In this document: positions 8,036-17,077 of the stretch, piece by piece
Layout of the letters: the number at the start of each line of letters is the position of its first letter
Numbering within the stretch: the stretch's first letter is position 1
Notes under the pieces: generated by a model
The model's input: only the letters and a program-made list of their open reading frames with translations
The model's database searches: none
Told to the model about the DNA's origin: nothing
Translations under genes and position numbers: made by a program
From: Actinopolymorpha pittospori
GTDB lineage: Bacteria; Actinomycetota; Actinomycetes; Propionibacteriales; Actinopolymorphaceae
Assembly: GCF_014873875.1 (NCBI RefSeq)
Contig: NZ_JADBEM010000001.1
Location: forward strand, 10,222,717-10,286,716
DNA: 64,000 nt
Direction of reading: 5' to 3'

Positions 8036-9739
8036 ATGCTGGGCAACGCGAGCGCCGAGCGCAGCGCCGGCGCCGCCCCCTCTCGCGTGCTCGTCACCGG
8101 AGTGACCGGATATGTCGGCGGCCGGCTGGTCCCCGAACTCCTGCGGCGCGGCCACCACGTCCGGGTCCTCACCCGGTCCACCGGCCGGATCCGGGAGCGG
8201 CCCTGGTTCGACCAGGTGCAGGTGATCGAGGGTGACGCCAGCGAGCCCAGGGTGCTGACCCGGGCGTTCAAGGATCTCGACGTCGCCTACTACCTGATCC
8301 ACGCCATGGGCCAGTCGGGATCGTTCGAGGAACGGGACCGGACCACCGCGACGGCGTTCGCGACCTACGCGGAGCAGGAGCGCGTGGGCCGCATCGTCTA
8401 CCTGGGTGGCATCACCCCGCAGCGGCGGGACGGCGGCCTGCCGGAGGACCTGTCGCCACACCTGCGGTCGCGGGAGGAGGTCGGCCGGATCTTCCTGGAC
8501 GGAACCGTGCCCGCGGCGGTACTTCAGGCGGCGGTGATCATCGGGTCGGGTTCGGTGTCGTTCGAGATGCTGCGCTACCTGACCGAGCGGCTGCCGGTGA
8601 TGGTGGCGCCGTCGTGGGTGCGTACGCGGATCCAGCCGATCGCGATCCGCGACGTCCTGTGGTACCTCGCCGAGGCGCCGCGGCTCTCCTCGGAGGTCAA
8701 CCGGACGTTCGACATCGGTGGCACGGACATCCTCACCTACGAGGAGATGATGCAGGGCTTCGCGGCCATCGCGGGTCTGAACCGGCGGGTGATCGCGCCG
8801 GTGCCGGTCCTCACGCCGCACCTGTCCAGCCTCTGGGTGGGCCTGGTAACGCCGGTCCCGAGCCGGATCGCCATCCCGCTGGTGGAGTCGCTGCGGCACG
8901 AGGTCGTCTGCCGGGAGAACGACATCACCGGCCAGCTCGGCGAGCCGCCGGAGGGTCGGCTCGGTTTCCGGCAGTCGGTGGAGCTCGCCCTGAAACGGAT
9001 CCGCGACGCCGACGTCACGACCCGGTGGTCCTCGGCGTCGGTACCGGGCGCACCGAGTGATCCGTTGCCGAGCGACCCGGACTGGGCGGGCGGCAGCCTG
9101 TACGCCGACGAGCGCTCCCGGCCCGTGCACGCGTCCCGGGAGGCGCTGTGGTCGGTCATCGAGGGCATCGGCGGCGACCGCGGCTGGTACTCCGTGAATG
9201 CACCGTGGCGGGTCCGCGGACTCCTCGACCGGCTGGTGGGGGGCGTCGGCCTACGGCGGGGCCGGCGGGATCCCGACCGGCTCCAGGTCGGCGACGCCCT
9301 GGACTGGTGGCGGGTCGAGGCCCGCGAACCGGGGGAACTGCTGCGGCTGCGCGCCGAGATGCGGCTGCCCGGGCTGGCGTGGCTGGAGTTCCGGATCGAG
9401 GAGCCGGAGGAGCCCGCGGAGCCGGAGGGACCCGCCGAGGAGGTGCGGCTGGTCCAGCGCGCCGTCTTCTACCCGCGTGGGCTGCTCGGTCAGGCGTACT
9501 GGTGGAGCATCTGGCCGTTTCACGGGCTCGTCTTCGGCACGATGATCACTAACATCGCTGGGGCGGCCGAGGACGGTCGTCCGCGTCCGCTGCGTCTTCG
9601 CGAGCTGCGGCCCGGAGGCCTTCCACGGGGAACCGCGCACTACGGCGACCACGGGGACGGTCATCAGCACGAACGTCGAGGGGAACGCCGAGGCGAGAGA
9701 CGCCGCGGCCAACGTCGAGGCGAGGGAGGACCACGATGA
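8036..9739 (+). CDS. NAD(P)-binding SDR fused to a DUF2867 domain
   Basis: The protein has about 567 residues. The N-terminal NmrA-like Rossmann domain carries GVTGYVGG (about 22-29). The second half, from about residue 340, has a DUF2867 layout (PVHASREALWSVIEGIGG ... FYPRGLLGQAYWWSIWPFH). The final 60 residues are a low-complexity Arg/Gly tail. I chose the ATG at 8036 because the fold starts there; the frame is open back to 7820. Its stop overlaps the crtI start by 4 bp, so it is the first gene of an operon with crtI and crtB. A carotenoid-related role is inferred from this coupling only. Confidence 0.75.
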   Translation: MLGNASAERSAGAAPSRVLVTGVTGYVGGRLVPELLRRGHHVRVLTRSTGRIRERPWFDQVQVIEGDASEPRVLTRAFKDLDVAYYLIHAMGQSGSFEERDRTTATAFATYAEQERVGRIVYLGGITPQRRDGGLPEDLSPHLRSREEVGRIFLDGTVPAAVLQAAVIIGSGSVSFEMLRYLTERLPVMVAPSWVRTRIQPIAIRDVLWYLAEAPRLSSEVNRTFDIGGTDILTYEEMMQGFAAIAGLNRRVIAPVPVLTPHLSSLWVGLVTPVPSRIAIPLVESLRHEVVCRENDITGQLGEPPEGRLGFRQSVELALKRIRDADVTTRWSSASVPGAPSDPLPSDPDWAGGSLYADERSRPVHASREALWSVIEGIGGDRGWYSVNAPWRVRGLLDRLVGGVGLRRGRRDPDRLQVGDALDWWRVEAREPGELLRLRAEMRLPGLAWLEFRIEEPEEPAEPEGPAEEVRLVQRAVFYPRGLLGQAYWWSIWPFHGLVFGTMITNIAGAAEDGRPRPLRLRELRPGGLPRGTAHYGDHGDGHQHERRGERRGERRRGQRRGEGGPR

Positions 9740-11241
9740 GCGTGCTGCGAACCCGTCGTCCGCGCCGAGTGGTGATCGTCGGCGCCGGACTCGGCGGACT
9801 GTCGGCCGCCTGCCATCTCGCCGGCTCCGGCCACGAGGTGACGGTGGTCGAGCAGGCTGACCAGCCCGGCGGCCGGGCGGCCCGGATCGTCAAGGACGGC
9901 TTCACCTTCGACACGGGGCCGACGGTCCTCACCATGCCGGAGCTGTTGGAGTCGACGTTCGCGGCGGCCGGGTCCCGGATGGAGGACCTGCTGACGTTGC
10001 GTCCGCTGGACCCGTCGTACCGCGCGAACTTCGCCGACGGTTCGACGATCGCGCTGCGGCACGGGCGCGAGGCGATGGCCGCGGAGATCCGCGAGGCGTG
10101 CGGGCCGGTCGAGGAGGCCGGCTTCCGGCGGATGTGCGACTGGCTGGAGTCGCTGTACCAGCTCGAGATGCCGGCGTTCATCGACCGCAACTATCAGCGG
10201 TTCTGGGACCTCGCGGTGCCGCTGCAACCGGCGCTGCGGCTCTTCCGGCTGGGCGCCGTCCGCTCGCTGGAGGGCGCGATCCGCCGCTACTTCACCGACG
10301 AACGCCTGGTGCGACTGTTCAGCTTCCAGGCGATGTACGCCGGCCTGGCGCCGCAGCAGGCGCTGGCGGTCTTCGCGGTGATCACCTACATGGACTCGGT
10401 GCGCGGCGTGTACTTCCCCGAGGGCGGGATCGGCGCGGTGCCGATGGCCCTCGCCGCCGCGGCGAAGAAGGCGGGAGCGACGTTCACCTACGGCCGGCAG
10501 GTCAGTCGGGTCCTCTACGACGGGAACGGCAGCCGGCGCCGGGGCGGCCAGGTCACCGGCGTACGCCTCATGGACGGGACCGAACTCCCCGCGGACGCGG
10601 TGGTCGTCAACGCCGACCTGCCGGTCGCCTACCGCACGCTGCTCCCGGACCTGCCTCCGCCGCCGGTGCTGCGGAAGGCGAGGTACTCCCCGTCGGCGTT
10701 CGTCTGGCACGCGGGTGTGCGTGGCCTGCCGCCGGCGCACGCGAGCCACCACAACATCCACTTCGGCGCGGAGTGGTCCTCCTCGTTTCGCACCCTGCTG
10801 CACGAGGGACGGCTGATGCCCGACCCGTCGGTGCTGGTCACGGTTCCGACGCTGAGCGACCCGAGTCTCGCGCCGGAGGACTCGTCGGTGCTGTACGTGC
10901 TCGAGCCGGTGCCCAGCCTGGCCGGCAAGGTGGACTGGACGAAGGAACGCCGCGCGACCCGGGAGCGTCTCGGCGGGCTGCTGGAACACTGGGGCTATCC
11001 GAGCGACGTCATCGTGGAGGAGGCGATGGACCCGACGGACTGGGCGCGGCAGGGCATGGCGCTCGGTACGCCGTTCGCGTTGGCCCACACGTTCTTCCAG
11101 TCCGGGCCGTTCCGTCCGGCCAACGTCGACCGGCGGGTGCACGGCCTGGTGTTCGTCGGCAGCAGCACCGTGCCGGGGGTCGGCGTCCCCATGGTCCTGG
11201 TCTCCGGCCGGCTCGCCGCCGAACGCGTGGAGCAGCTGTGA
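9736..11241 (+). CDS. crtI: Phytoene desaturase
   Basis: This 501-residue FAD enzyme has the N-terminal dinucleotide site VVIVGAGLGGLSAACHLA and the family signature DTGPTVLTMPEL. The C-terminal FAD-binding block reads VFVGSSTVPGVGVPMVLVSGRL. It introduces double bonds into phytoene to give lycopene at the membrane surface. The start overlaps the upstream SDR stop (ATGA), and the stop overlaps the crtB start (GTGA), giving tight coupling. Confidence 0.95.
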   Translation: MSVLRTRRPRRVVIVGAGLGGLSAACHLAGSGHEVTVVEQADQPGGRAARIVKDGFTFDTGPTVLTMPELLESTFAAAGSRMEDLLTLRPLDPSYRANFADGSTIALRHGREAMAAEIREACGPVEEAGFRRMCDWLESLYQLEMPAFIDRNYQRFWDLAVPLQPALRLFRLGAVRSLEGAIRRYFTDERLVRLFSFQAMYAGLAPQQALAVFAVITYMDSVRGVYFPEGGIGAVPMALAAAAKKAGATFTYGRQVSRVLYDGNGSRRRGGQVTGVRLMDGTELPADAVVVNADLPVAYRTLLPDLPPPPVLRKARYSPSAFVWHAGVRGLPPAHASHHNIHFGAEWSSSFRTLLHEGRLMPDPSVLVTVPTLSDPSLAPEDSSVLYVLEPVPSLAGKVDWTKERRATRERLGGLLEHWGYPSDVIVEEAMDPTDWARQGMALGTPFALAHTFFQSGPFRPANVDRRVHGLVFVGSSTVPGVGVPMVLVSGRLAAERVEQL

Positions 11242-12131
11242 CCGGACTCGATCCGGCGTTGGCGAGCGCCTACGCGCGGTGCGGCCGGATCGCGCGCGAG
11301 CACGGGAAGACCTACTCCATGGCGGCGCGGCTGCTCGACCGTGAGCAGCGTCGGCACGTCCACGCGGTCTACGCCTTCTGCCGGGTCGCTGACGACATCG
11401 TGGACGAGGCCGGTGGGCGTGACGTGGAGGAGACGCGGGCGGCGCTCGCGGACTTCGGTGGGAGGTTCCGGGTGGACCTCGCCGCCGGGCACTCGGACCA
11501 TCCGGTGCTCGCCGCGGTGGTCCACACGGCGAGCACGCTCGGCATCGACCCGGACTGCTTCAGCCGCTTCCTGCGGTCGATGGCGATGGACCTGGACACC
11601 GCGAAGTACGCCACGTGGGACGACCTGCTGGACTACATGGACGGGTCCGCGGCCGTCGTCGGGGAGATGATGCTGCCCGTCCTGCGTCCCACGGACGCGG
11701 CGGCGCTCGCCCCGGCGCGCGATCTCGGGGTGGCGTTCCAGCTCACCAACTTCCTGCGCGACGTCGGCGAGGATCTCGACCGGGGCCGGATCTACCTGCC
11801 CCAGGAGGATCTGGAGAGGTTCGGCGCCGACCCGCAGGCACGCACCACGTCACCGGAGTGGCGTGCGCTGATGCGGTTCGAGATCGCCCGCAACCGGGAG
11901 ATCTACGCCTCCGCCGACCGCGGGATCCCGATGCTGCCGGACCGCTCCGCCCGGTGCGTCCACACCGCCCGGGTGCTGTACGCCGAGATTCTCGAGCGCA
12001 TCGAGGCCGCCGACCACGACGTGTTCAGCGTTCGCGCGCGGGTTCCTGGTCGGCGGAAGCTCGCGGTCGCCGTCCGTTCGCTGCTGCGGCCCGCTCCCGG
12101 CTCGCCCGGCGATCCCACAGCAGCAGGGTGA
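11238..12131 (+). CDS. crtB: Phytoene synthase
   Basis: The 297-residue all-helical prenyl synthase starts at GTG 11238, overlapping crtI. Both Asp-rich Mg-diphosphate motifs are present: RVADDIVDE and NFLRDVGEDLDRGRIYLP. It condenses two GGPP molecules to phytoene. No GGPP synthase (crtE) is in the window, so GGPP must come from elsewhere. The last 107 bp overlap tail-to-tail with the crtYd frame on the other strand. Confidence 0.95.
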   Translation: MTGLDPALASAYARCGRIAREHGKTYSMAARLLDREQRRHVHAVYAFCRVADDIVDEAGGRDVEETRAALADFGGRFRVDLAAGHSDHPVLAAVVHTASTLGIDPDCFSRFLRSMAMDLDTAKYATWDDLLDYMDGSAAVVGEMMLPVLRPTDAAALAPARDLGVAFQLTNFLRDVGEDLDRGRIYLPQEDLERFGADPQARTTSPEWRALMRFEIARNREIYASADRGIPMLPDRSARCVHTARVLYAEILERIEAADHDVFSVRARVPGRRKLAVAVRSLLRPAPGSPGDPTAAG

Positions 12132-12396
12132 GCGTCATGAGGCTGAAGCCGAACGCGAAGTCCTCGACCGGGATGTCCCAGGGGAAGCGGATCCCGCTGG
12201 CGTGCTCGTCGGCGTACAGCACGATCGGCGCGCTGAGCTTGGTCAGCCATCCGTCGACGGGGATCTGGAAGCCGAGCACGATGACGACGGTGATCCAGTA
12301 CGCCGGGCGGCGGAAGAGCCCGGTGCGCAGCAGGAGGAGTTCCAGCGCCACCACCACGACGACGGAGACGACCGCGGCGAGGGTGTACTCAGGCAT
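12025..12396 (-). CDS. crtYd: Lycopene cyclase subunit, CrtYd/CrtYf type
   Basis: From the ATG at 12396 the protein has 123 residues, with three transmembrane helices and the family block FPWDIPVEDFAFGFSLMTLTLLLWD, the membrane counterpart of PVEE motifs in heterodimeric cyclases. It starts inside the last codons of crtYc (8-bp overlap). Together the two halves form the beta-cyclase acting on lycopene. The hydrophilic tail beyond about residue 95 overlaps crtB antisense and is probably not conserved. Confidence 0.88.
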   Translation of the reverse strand: MPEYTLAAVVSVVVVVALELLLLRTGLFRRPAYWITVVIVLGFQIPVDGWLTKLSAPIVLYADEHASGIRFPWDIPVEDFAFGFSLMTLTLLLWDRRASRERAAAANGRRPRASADQEPARER

Positions 12397-12793
12397 CGGT
12401 GGCCTCGCCTCCGGGTGCCCGTTCCGGCCCGTGCTGCCCCTCGCGCCGGCCACCGCGCCGGGAGCGCAGGACGGTGAGCATCGTGCCGACCGCCTCGTAG
12501 GTCAGCAGCGCGCACAGCGGGATCGTCACGAAGAACGCCAACTCCTCCACCGGGACGCCGAACGGCAGCAGCCAGCCGGTGGTGTAGCGGTCGCTGAAGT
12601 GCCAGTGCCCGCGTCCCACCGCGATCGCGTCCCAGATCAGGAAGACGACCAGCAGCGGTACGAGGACACGGACGAGCCGGCGGGGCCGTCGGTAGACCCG
12701 GGCCCGGAACACGAACTCCAGGGGCAGGGTCAGGGCGAGGCAGGCCGCCATCAGCAGGAGGTACTGGAACCTGTCGATCGGCGCGCTCCTCAC
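12389..12793 (-). CDS. crtYc: Lycopene cyclase subunit, CrtYc/CrtYe type
   Basis: The 134-residue, three-helix membrane protein contains GHWHFSDRYTTGW and GVPVEELAFFVTIPLCALLTYEAV, the diagnostic PVEE block of the split cyclase family. It precedes crtYd with an 8-bp overlap, so they are co-translated. It is divergent from the photolyase gene with a 74-bp gap, room for back-to-back promoters. Confidence 0.9.
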   Translation of the reverse strand: MRSAPIDRFQYLLLMAACLALTLPLEFVFRARVYRRPRRLVRVLVPLLVVFLIWDAIAVGRGHWHFSDRYTTGWLLPFGVPVEELAFFVTIPLCALLTYEAVGTMLTVLRSRRGGRREGQHGPERAPGGEATDA

Positions 12794-12867
12794 CGGTCGT
12801 TTCGACGAAGCCGCTCCGTCCCTTCGAGGGTAGTGACCCGGTACGTCTCGCGCGAAGGACCGCCGCC

Positions 12868-14208
12868 GTGAGTCGGACGACGGTGGTCCTGTTCACCCGT
12901 GACCTGCGGGTCCGGGACCATCCCGCACTCGCCGACGCCTGCCGCAACTCCGGGCGGGTGGTGCCGCTGTTCGTCCTGGACGAGAAGATCCTGCGCGGCC
13001 CGTTCGCCTCCCCCAATCGCGGGATGTTCCTCGGCGAGGCGCTGGCCGACCTGCGGGAGAGCCTGCGCGAGCGGGGCGGTGACCTGCTCGTCCGGGCCGG
13101 CGATCCGGTCGAGGAGGCGCTGCGGGTCGCGTGCGAGGTCGGCGCGGAGCGGGTGGTGTGCAGTGCCGACGTCACGGCGTTCGCCCGGCGGCGGGAGCGG
13201 CGGCTGGACCGCGCCTGTGAGGAGGCCGGACTCGAGCTGGGGTTGTTCCCCGGCGTCACCGTCGTACCCGCGGGCGACCTGCGCACCGGCGGAGGCGGGC
13301 ACCACCAGGTCTTCACGCCGTACTGGCGGGCCTGGGAGGCGGCGACGTGGCGGTCGGTGGTCCGGGCACCCGAGCGGGTCGAGGTGCCCACCGGCCTCGC
13401 ACCCGGCAGTCTCCCCTCGCGCACCGACCTGACCTGTGGGGGCGAGACCTCACCGAACCTCCCGAAGGGCGGGGAGAGTGCCGCGCGGGCCCGCCTGGAC
13501 GCCTACGCCCGCCAGCGCACCGACGCCGGCTCCCTCGACCGCGAGAACCTCGCCGCGGACCAGACCACCCGGCTCAGCCCCTATCTCCACTTCGGGTGCG
13601 TGTCGCCGCTGACGGTGGCGACCCGGCTGCGTGGGAGCGCCGAGGACGTCGTGCGCCAGTTGTGTTGGCGGGACTTCTACCACCAGGTCACCGCATGCTT
13701 CCCCGGTATCGCGCGGCAGGACCTGCGCCCGCGGAGGCGGGAGTGGGTCAGCGATGCGGGCGACGCGATCGAGGCCTGGCGGGCCGGGCGGACCGGCGTC
13801 CCGATCGTCGACGCCGGGATGCGACAACTGCTGGCCGAGGGGTGGATGCACAACCGGGCCCGGCTGGTGGTCGGCTCGTTCCTCACCAAACAGCTCGGCG
13901 TCGACTGGCGGGTCGGGGCGGCGCACTTCTTCCGCTGGCTGGTCGACGGTGACGTCGCGAACAACGCGGGGAACTGGCAGTGGGTCGCGGGCACCGGCAA
14001 CGACACCCGGCCCAACCGGGTACTGAACCCGCTGCGGCAGGCGGCCCGCTTCGACCCGGACGGAGACTACGTTCGCCGGTACGTGCCCGAACTCGCCGGC
14101 ATCGACGGCGCCGCCGTGCACGAGCCGTGGAAGCTGCCCGAGGACGTACGCCGTGGGCTCGACTATCCGGAGCTGCTGATCGACCCCGTGCCGCGCCGCA
14201 CCGGTTAG
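12868..14208 (+). CDS. phr: Deoxyribodipyrimidine (CPD) photolyase, class I
   Basis: The 446-residue protein starts at GTG. The N-terminal Rossmann antenna domain begins TTVVLFTRDLRVRDHPAL. The C-terminal FAD domain carries CWRDFYHQ, VDAGMRQLLAEGWMHNRARL and NWQWVAGTGNDTRPNRVLNP, the conserved FAD and lesion-binding blocks. It repairs cyclobutane pyrimidine dimers using blue light. Photolyase genes commonly sit in actinobacterial carotenoid loci that respond to light; no LitR-type regulator is in this window. Confidence 0.93.
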   Translation: MSRTTVVLFTRDLRVRDHPALADACRNSGRVVPLFVLDEKILRGPFASPNRGMFLGEALADLRESLRERGGDLLVRAGDPVEEALRVACEVGAERVVCSADVTAFARRRERRLDRACEEAGLELGLFPGVTVVPAGDLRTGGGGHHQVFTPYWRAWEAATWRSVVRAPERVEVPTGLAPGSLPSRTDLTCGGETSPNLPKGGESAARARLDAYARQRTDAGSLDRENLAADQTTRLSPYLHFGCVSPLTVATRLRGSAEDVVRQLCWRDFYHQVTACFPGIARQDLRPRRREWVSDAGDAIEAWRAGRTGVPIVDAGMRQLLAEGWMHNRARLVVGSFLTKQLGVDWRVGAAHFFRWLVDGDVANNAGNWQWVAGTGNDTRPNRVLNPLRQAARFDPDGDYVRRYVPELAGIDGAAVHEPWKLPEDVRRGLDYPELLIDPVPRRTG

Positions 14209-14283
14209 CCGGGTCCTGCGGGCACGACGCGTGGGACCGCGAGTCAGGCGACGCGCTTGGAGACATGCCCTAGGGTCGACGGC

Positions 14284-16737
14284 GTGCCAGGTGAGCTGCA
14301 GCGGGCCGAGGTGGTGGCGGGTTTCGACCGGGCCGCACCGGCCTACGACCGGTTGGTCGGCGCGAACCCCGGCTACCACGCGCACCTGCGCAGGTCCGCC
14401 GAACGGCTCGGCCTGCCGCCCGGTGACGGCAGCGGCCTGCGGCTGCTCGACCTCGGCTGCGGCACCGGCGCCTCCACCGCCGCCCTCCTGTCGGTGGCGC
14501 CGCGGGCCGAGATCGTCGCGGTCGACGGCTCCGCGGGGATGCTCGAACAGGCGCGCCGCAAACGCTGGCCGGCCGGGGTGAGCTTCGTCCAGGCGGACGC
14601 GAGCGATCTCGAGGCAGCCGGCGTGCAGGGACCCTTCGACGGCGTGCTCGCCGCGTACCTGCTGCGCAACCTGCCCGACCCCGACCCGACGTTGCGGCAG
14701 CTGCTCGGGTTGCTGCGGCCAGGTGCGACGCTGGCCGTGCACGAGTACTCCGTCGCCGACTCGGCGCTGCGACGCGCGATCTGGAACGCCGTGTGTACGA
14801 CGGTGATCGTGCCGGCGGGGCGGCTGCTGTCCGGCGATCCGTCGCTGTACCGCTACCTACGGCGCAGCGTGCTCGACTTCGACAGCATCGCAACGTTGTC
14901 GGCGCGGCTGCGGCGGGCCGGCTTCACCCGCGTCCGGGTCGCCCCGATGTCGGGCTGGCAGCGCGGGATCGTGCACACCTTCCTCGCCACCCGGCCGATG
15001 GTCGCGGGCGCCGTGGACCCCGCGACCCGGCCCGTCCGATCCGCCCCGTCCGCCCCGGCGGGTCGCGCGCAGCCCCGGCGTCAGGAGCAGACCGGGCGTC
15101 AGGAGCAGACCTGGCGTCGGGGGTATGCGGGACGGCCCGGGCGGGACCGACGCGCCATCCTCGTTCCGACCCCACCCGTCGAGCGCGCCGCCGTCGTACC
15201 GGAGCGGCCCCGGGTGGGTGTGGTCGGCGGCGGCATCGCGGGCGTCACCGCGGCGGTCGCGCTCGCCGAGCGCGGCGTCGAGGTCGTGCTGTTCGAACGC
15301 GAGCCGCAGCTCGGCGGCCGGCTGGCCGGCTGGCCCACCCAGCTGGCCGACGGCAGCACGGTCACGATGAGCCGCGGCTTCCACGCGTTCTTCCGGCAGT
15401 ACTACAACCTCCGCGCGCTCTTCGCCCGGATCGACCCAGGGCTCGGCGGTCTGGTTCCGCTGCGGGACTACCCGCTGATGCACGCGAACGGCACGCAGGA
15501 CAGCTTCTCCGGGGTCCCCCGCACCCCGCCGTTGAACGCCGCCGTCTTCGCCGCGACCAGCCCGACGTTCGCGCCCCGGGACTTCACCCGGCTCGACCCG
15601 CGGGCGGCGCTGCCGATGGTCGACGTGACGGTGCCCGACATCTACCACCGGCTCGACGACGTGGACGCGCTGGCGTTCCTGGAGCGGATCCGCTTCCCCG
15701 CGGCGGCCCGGGACCTGGCGTTCTCGGTGTTCTCCCGGAGCTTCTTCGCCGATCCGCGGGAGCTCTCCGCGGCCGAACTCGTGACGATGTTCCACCTGTA
15801 CTTCCTCGGCTCCAGTGAGGGCCTGCTCTTCGACGTTCCGTCCGCACCGTTTCCGCGTGCGCTGTGGGACCCGCTCGGTACGCGGCTGGGTGAGCTCGGC
15901 GCGCAGGTGCACCTTGACACGCCTGTGCGGGAGGTCGCGCCCGGCGGGCCGCGTGCGCAGATCGTCCGCACCGACACCGGCAGCCACGACGTGGACGGCG
16001 TGGTGCTGGCGGCCGACGTGCCCGGGCTCCGGGCGGTCGTGGAGGGGTCGCCCACCCTCGGGACCCCGCACTGGCGGGACCAGCTCGCCGGCCTGCCGAG
16101 CGCACCGGCGTTCCTGGTGTCCCGGCTCTGGCTGGACCGGCCGGTCCGGGGTGACCGGGCGGCGTTCGTCGGCACCGCGGGGTTCGGGCCGCTGGACAAC
16201 GTGAGCGTCCTGGACCGGTACGAGGACGAGGCGCGGGCGTGGTCACGGCGGGTCGGCGGCTCGGTGGTCGAACTCCATGCCTACGCCGTGCCGTCGGGGG
16301 TGAACGTGGCGGACCTGCGGGCAGACCTGCTCGCCCAGCTGCATCGGGTGTTCCCCGAGACGGCGGCCGCGACGGTGATCGACGAGCGGCACGAGTTCAG
16401 GGCGGACTGCCCGCTCTTTCCGCCGGGCGGTTTCGGCCGGCGGCCGACGGTCACGACTCCCGACCCGGACGTCGTGGTCGCGGGCGACCTCGTCCGCGTC
16501 GACCTTCCGGTGGCGCTGATGGAACGCGCCGCGACCAGCGGACTGCTCGCGGCCAACCACCTGCTGGGTCGGTGGGGACGCGAACCGCACCCGGTGTGGA
16601 GCGTTCCGAACGCCGGCCGCTGGCGGGCACTGCGGGCGCTGTCGCGACGCTTCGGCGATGACGCGCACCGGCGACCCGTTCGGACCGCCCGCGCTCGCAC
16701 GCACCTGCAGGTGCCGGCTGGGCTACTCCGCCCGTAG
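14284..16737 (+). CDS. Fusion of a CrtT-like methyltransferase and a CrtU-like carotenoid ring synthase
   Basis: One uninterrupted frame of 817 codons runs from GTG 14284 (a TTG at 14257 is also in frame). Residues 1 to about 240 form a class I SAM methyltransferase (LLDLGCGTGAST, about 54-65; a late VHTFLATRP). A Pro/Arg/Gln linker of about 60 residues contains a short duplication (RQEQTGRQEQT). From about residue 310 follows an FAD enzyme (VVGGGIAGVTAAVALAERG) with blocks of isorenieratene-synthase-type CrtU: MSRGFHAFFRQYYNLRALF, VFSRSFFADPRELSAAELV and FHLYFLGSSEGLLFDVPS. In Streptomyces these are separate genes, crtT and crtU. Predicted role: desaturation/methyl shift of the beta-ring to an aromatic ring, plus an unassigned methylation. 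Confidence 0.85.
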   Translation: MPGELQRAEVVAGFDRAAPAYDRLVGANPGYHAHLRRSAERLGLPPGDGSGLRLLDLGCGTGASTAALLSVAPRAEIVAVDGSAGMLEQARRKRWPAGVSFVQADASDLEAAGVQGPFDGVLAAYLLRNLPDPDPTLRQLLGLLRPGATLAVHEYSVADSALRRAIWNAVCTTVIVPAGRLLSGDPSLYRYLRRSVLDFDSIATLSARLRRAGFTRVRVAPMSGWQRGIVHTFLATRPMVAGAVDPATRPVRSAPSAPAGRAQPRRQEQTGRQEQTWRRGYAGRPGRDRRAILVPTPPVERAAVVPERPRVGVVGGGIAGVTAAVALAERGVEVVLFEREPQLGGRLAGWPTQLADGSTVTMSRGFHAFFRQYYNLRALFARIDPGLGGLVPLRDYPLMHANGTQDSFSGVPRTPPLNAAVFAATSPTFAPRDFTRLDPRAALPMVDVTVPDIYHRLDDVDALAFLERIRFPAAARDLAFSVFSRSFFADPRELSAAELVTMFHLYFLGSSEGLLFDVPSAPFPRALWDPLGTRLGELGAQVHLDTPVREVAPGGPRAQIVRTDTGSHDVDGVVLAADVPGLRAVVEGSPTLGTPHWRDQLAGLPSAPAFLVSRLWLDRPVRGDRAAFVGTAGFGPLDNVSVLDRYEDEARAWSRRVGGSVVELHAYAVPSGVNVADLRADLLAQLHRVFPETAAATVIDERHEFRADCPLFPPGGFGRRPTVTTPDPDVVVAGDLVRVDLPVALMERAATSGLLAANHLLGRWGREPHPVWSVPNAGRWRALRALSRRFGDDAHRRPVRTARARTHLQVPAGLLRP

Positions 16738-16760
16738 CCCCCCGGTCTTCTCGGCTGAGG

Positions 16761-17024
16761 TCACGCGGTCCAGCCCAGGAACACGTCCCCGAACCACAGG
16801 ACCGCGAACCACCCCGCCAGCCCCAGGAGAGGCAGAGCGAGGGCCAGCAGGGGCCGGCGGCGGAACGATCGTAAGGCGGTGAGGAGCAACAGGCACCAGG
16901 CCAGGACGAAGCCCGCCACCGCCCACCATGGCGCGACGAGTCCGCTGACGACGTAGAGAAGCAGCAACGGGACGAGGCCGACCAGCCCCACCCAGCCCAG
17001 GGCGACCCGCGCAGGGTTGTTCAC
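16761..17024 (-). CDS. Small membrane protein, unknown function
   Basis: The 87-residue protein has three hydrophobic segments (about 9-30, 32-50 and 58-82) joined by short basic loops (SFRRRP). The start is GTG 17024. I do not recognise a family. It is convergent with the crtTU fusion gene, only 23 bp away. Confidence 0.55.
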   Translation of the reverse strand: MNNPARVALGWVGLVGLVPLLLLYVVSGLVAPWWAVAGFVLAWCLLLLTALRSFRRRPLLALALPLLGLAGWFAVLWFGDVFLGWTA

Positions 17025-17077
17025 CCACTCATGGTGGCGGGTGACCGATCCCGGCGCCAGCGCCGAGCTCCCTGAGA

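Noticed and set aside
9664..11142. 492-codon frame antisense to crtI
   Set aside because: Same GC-shadow effect; crtI shows complete FAD motifs and coupled start and stop.
14857..16071. 404-codon frame antisense to the CrtTU ORF
   Set aside because: Shadow of a conserved gene, with no recognisable domain.
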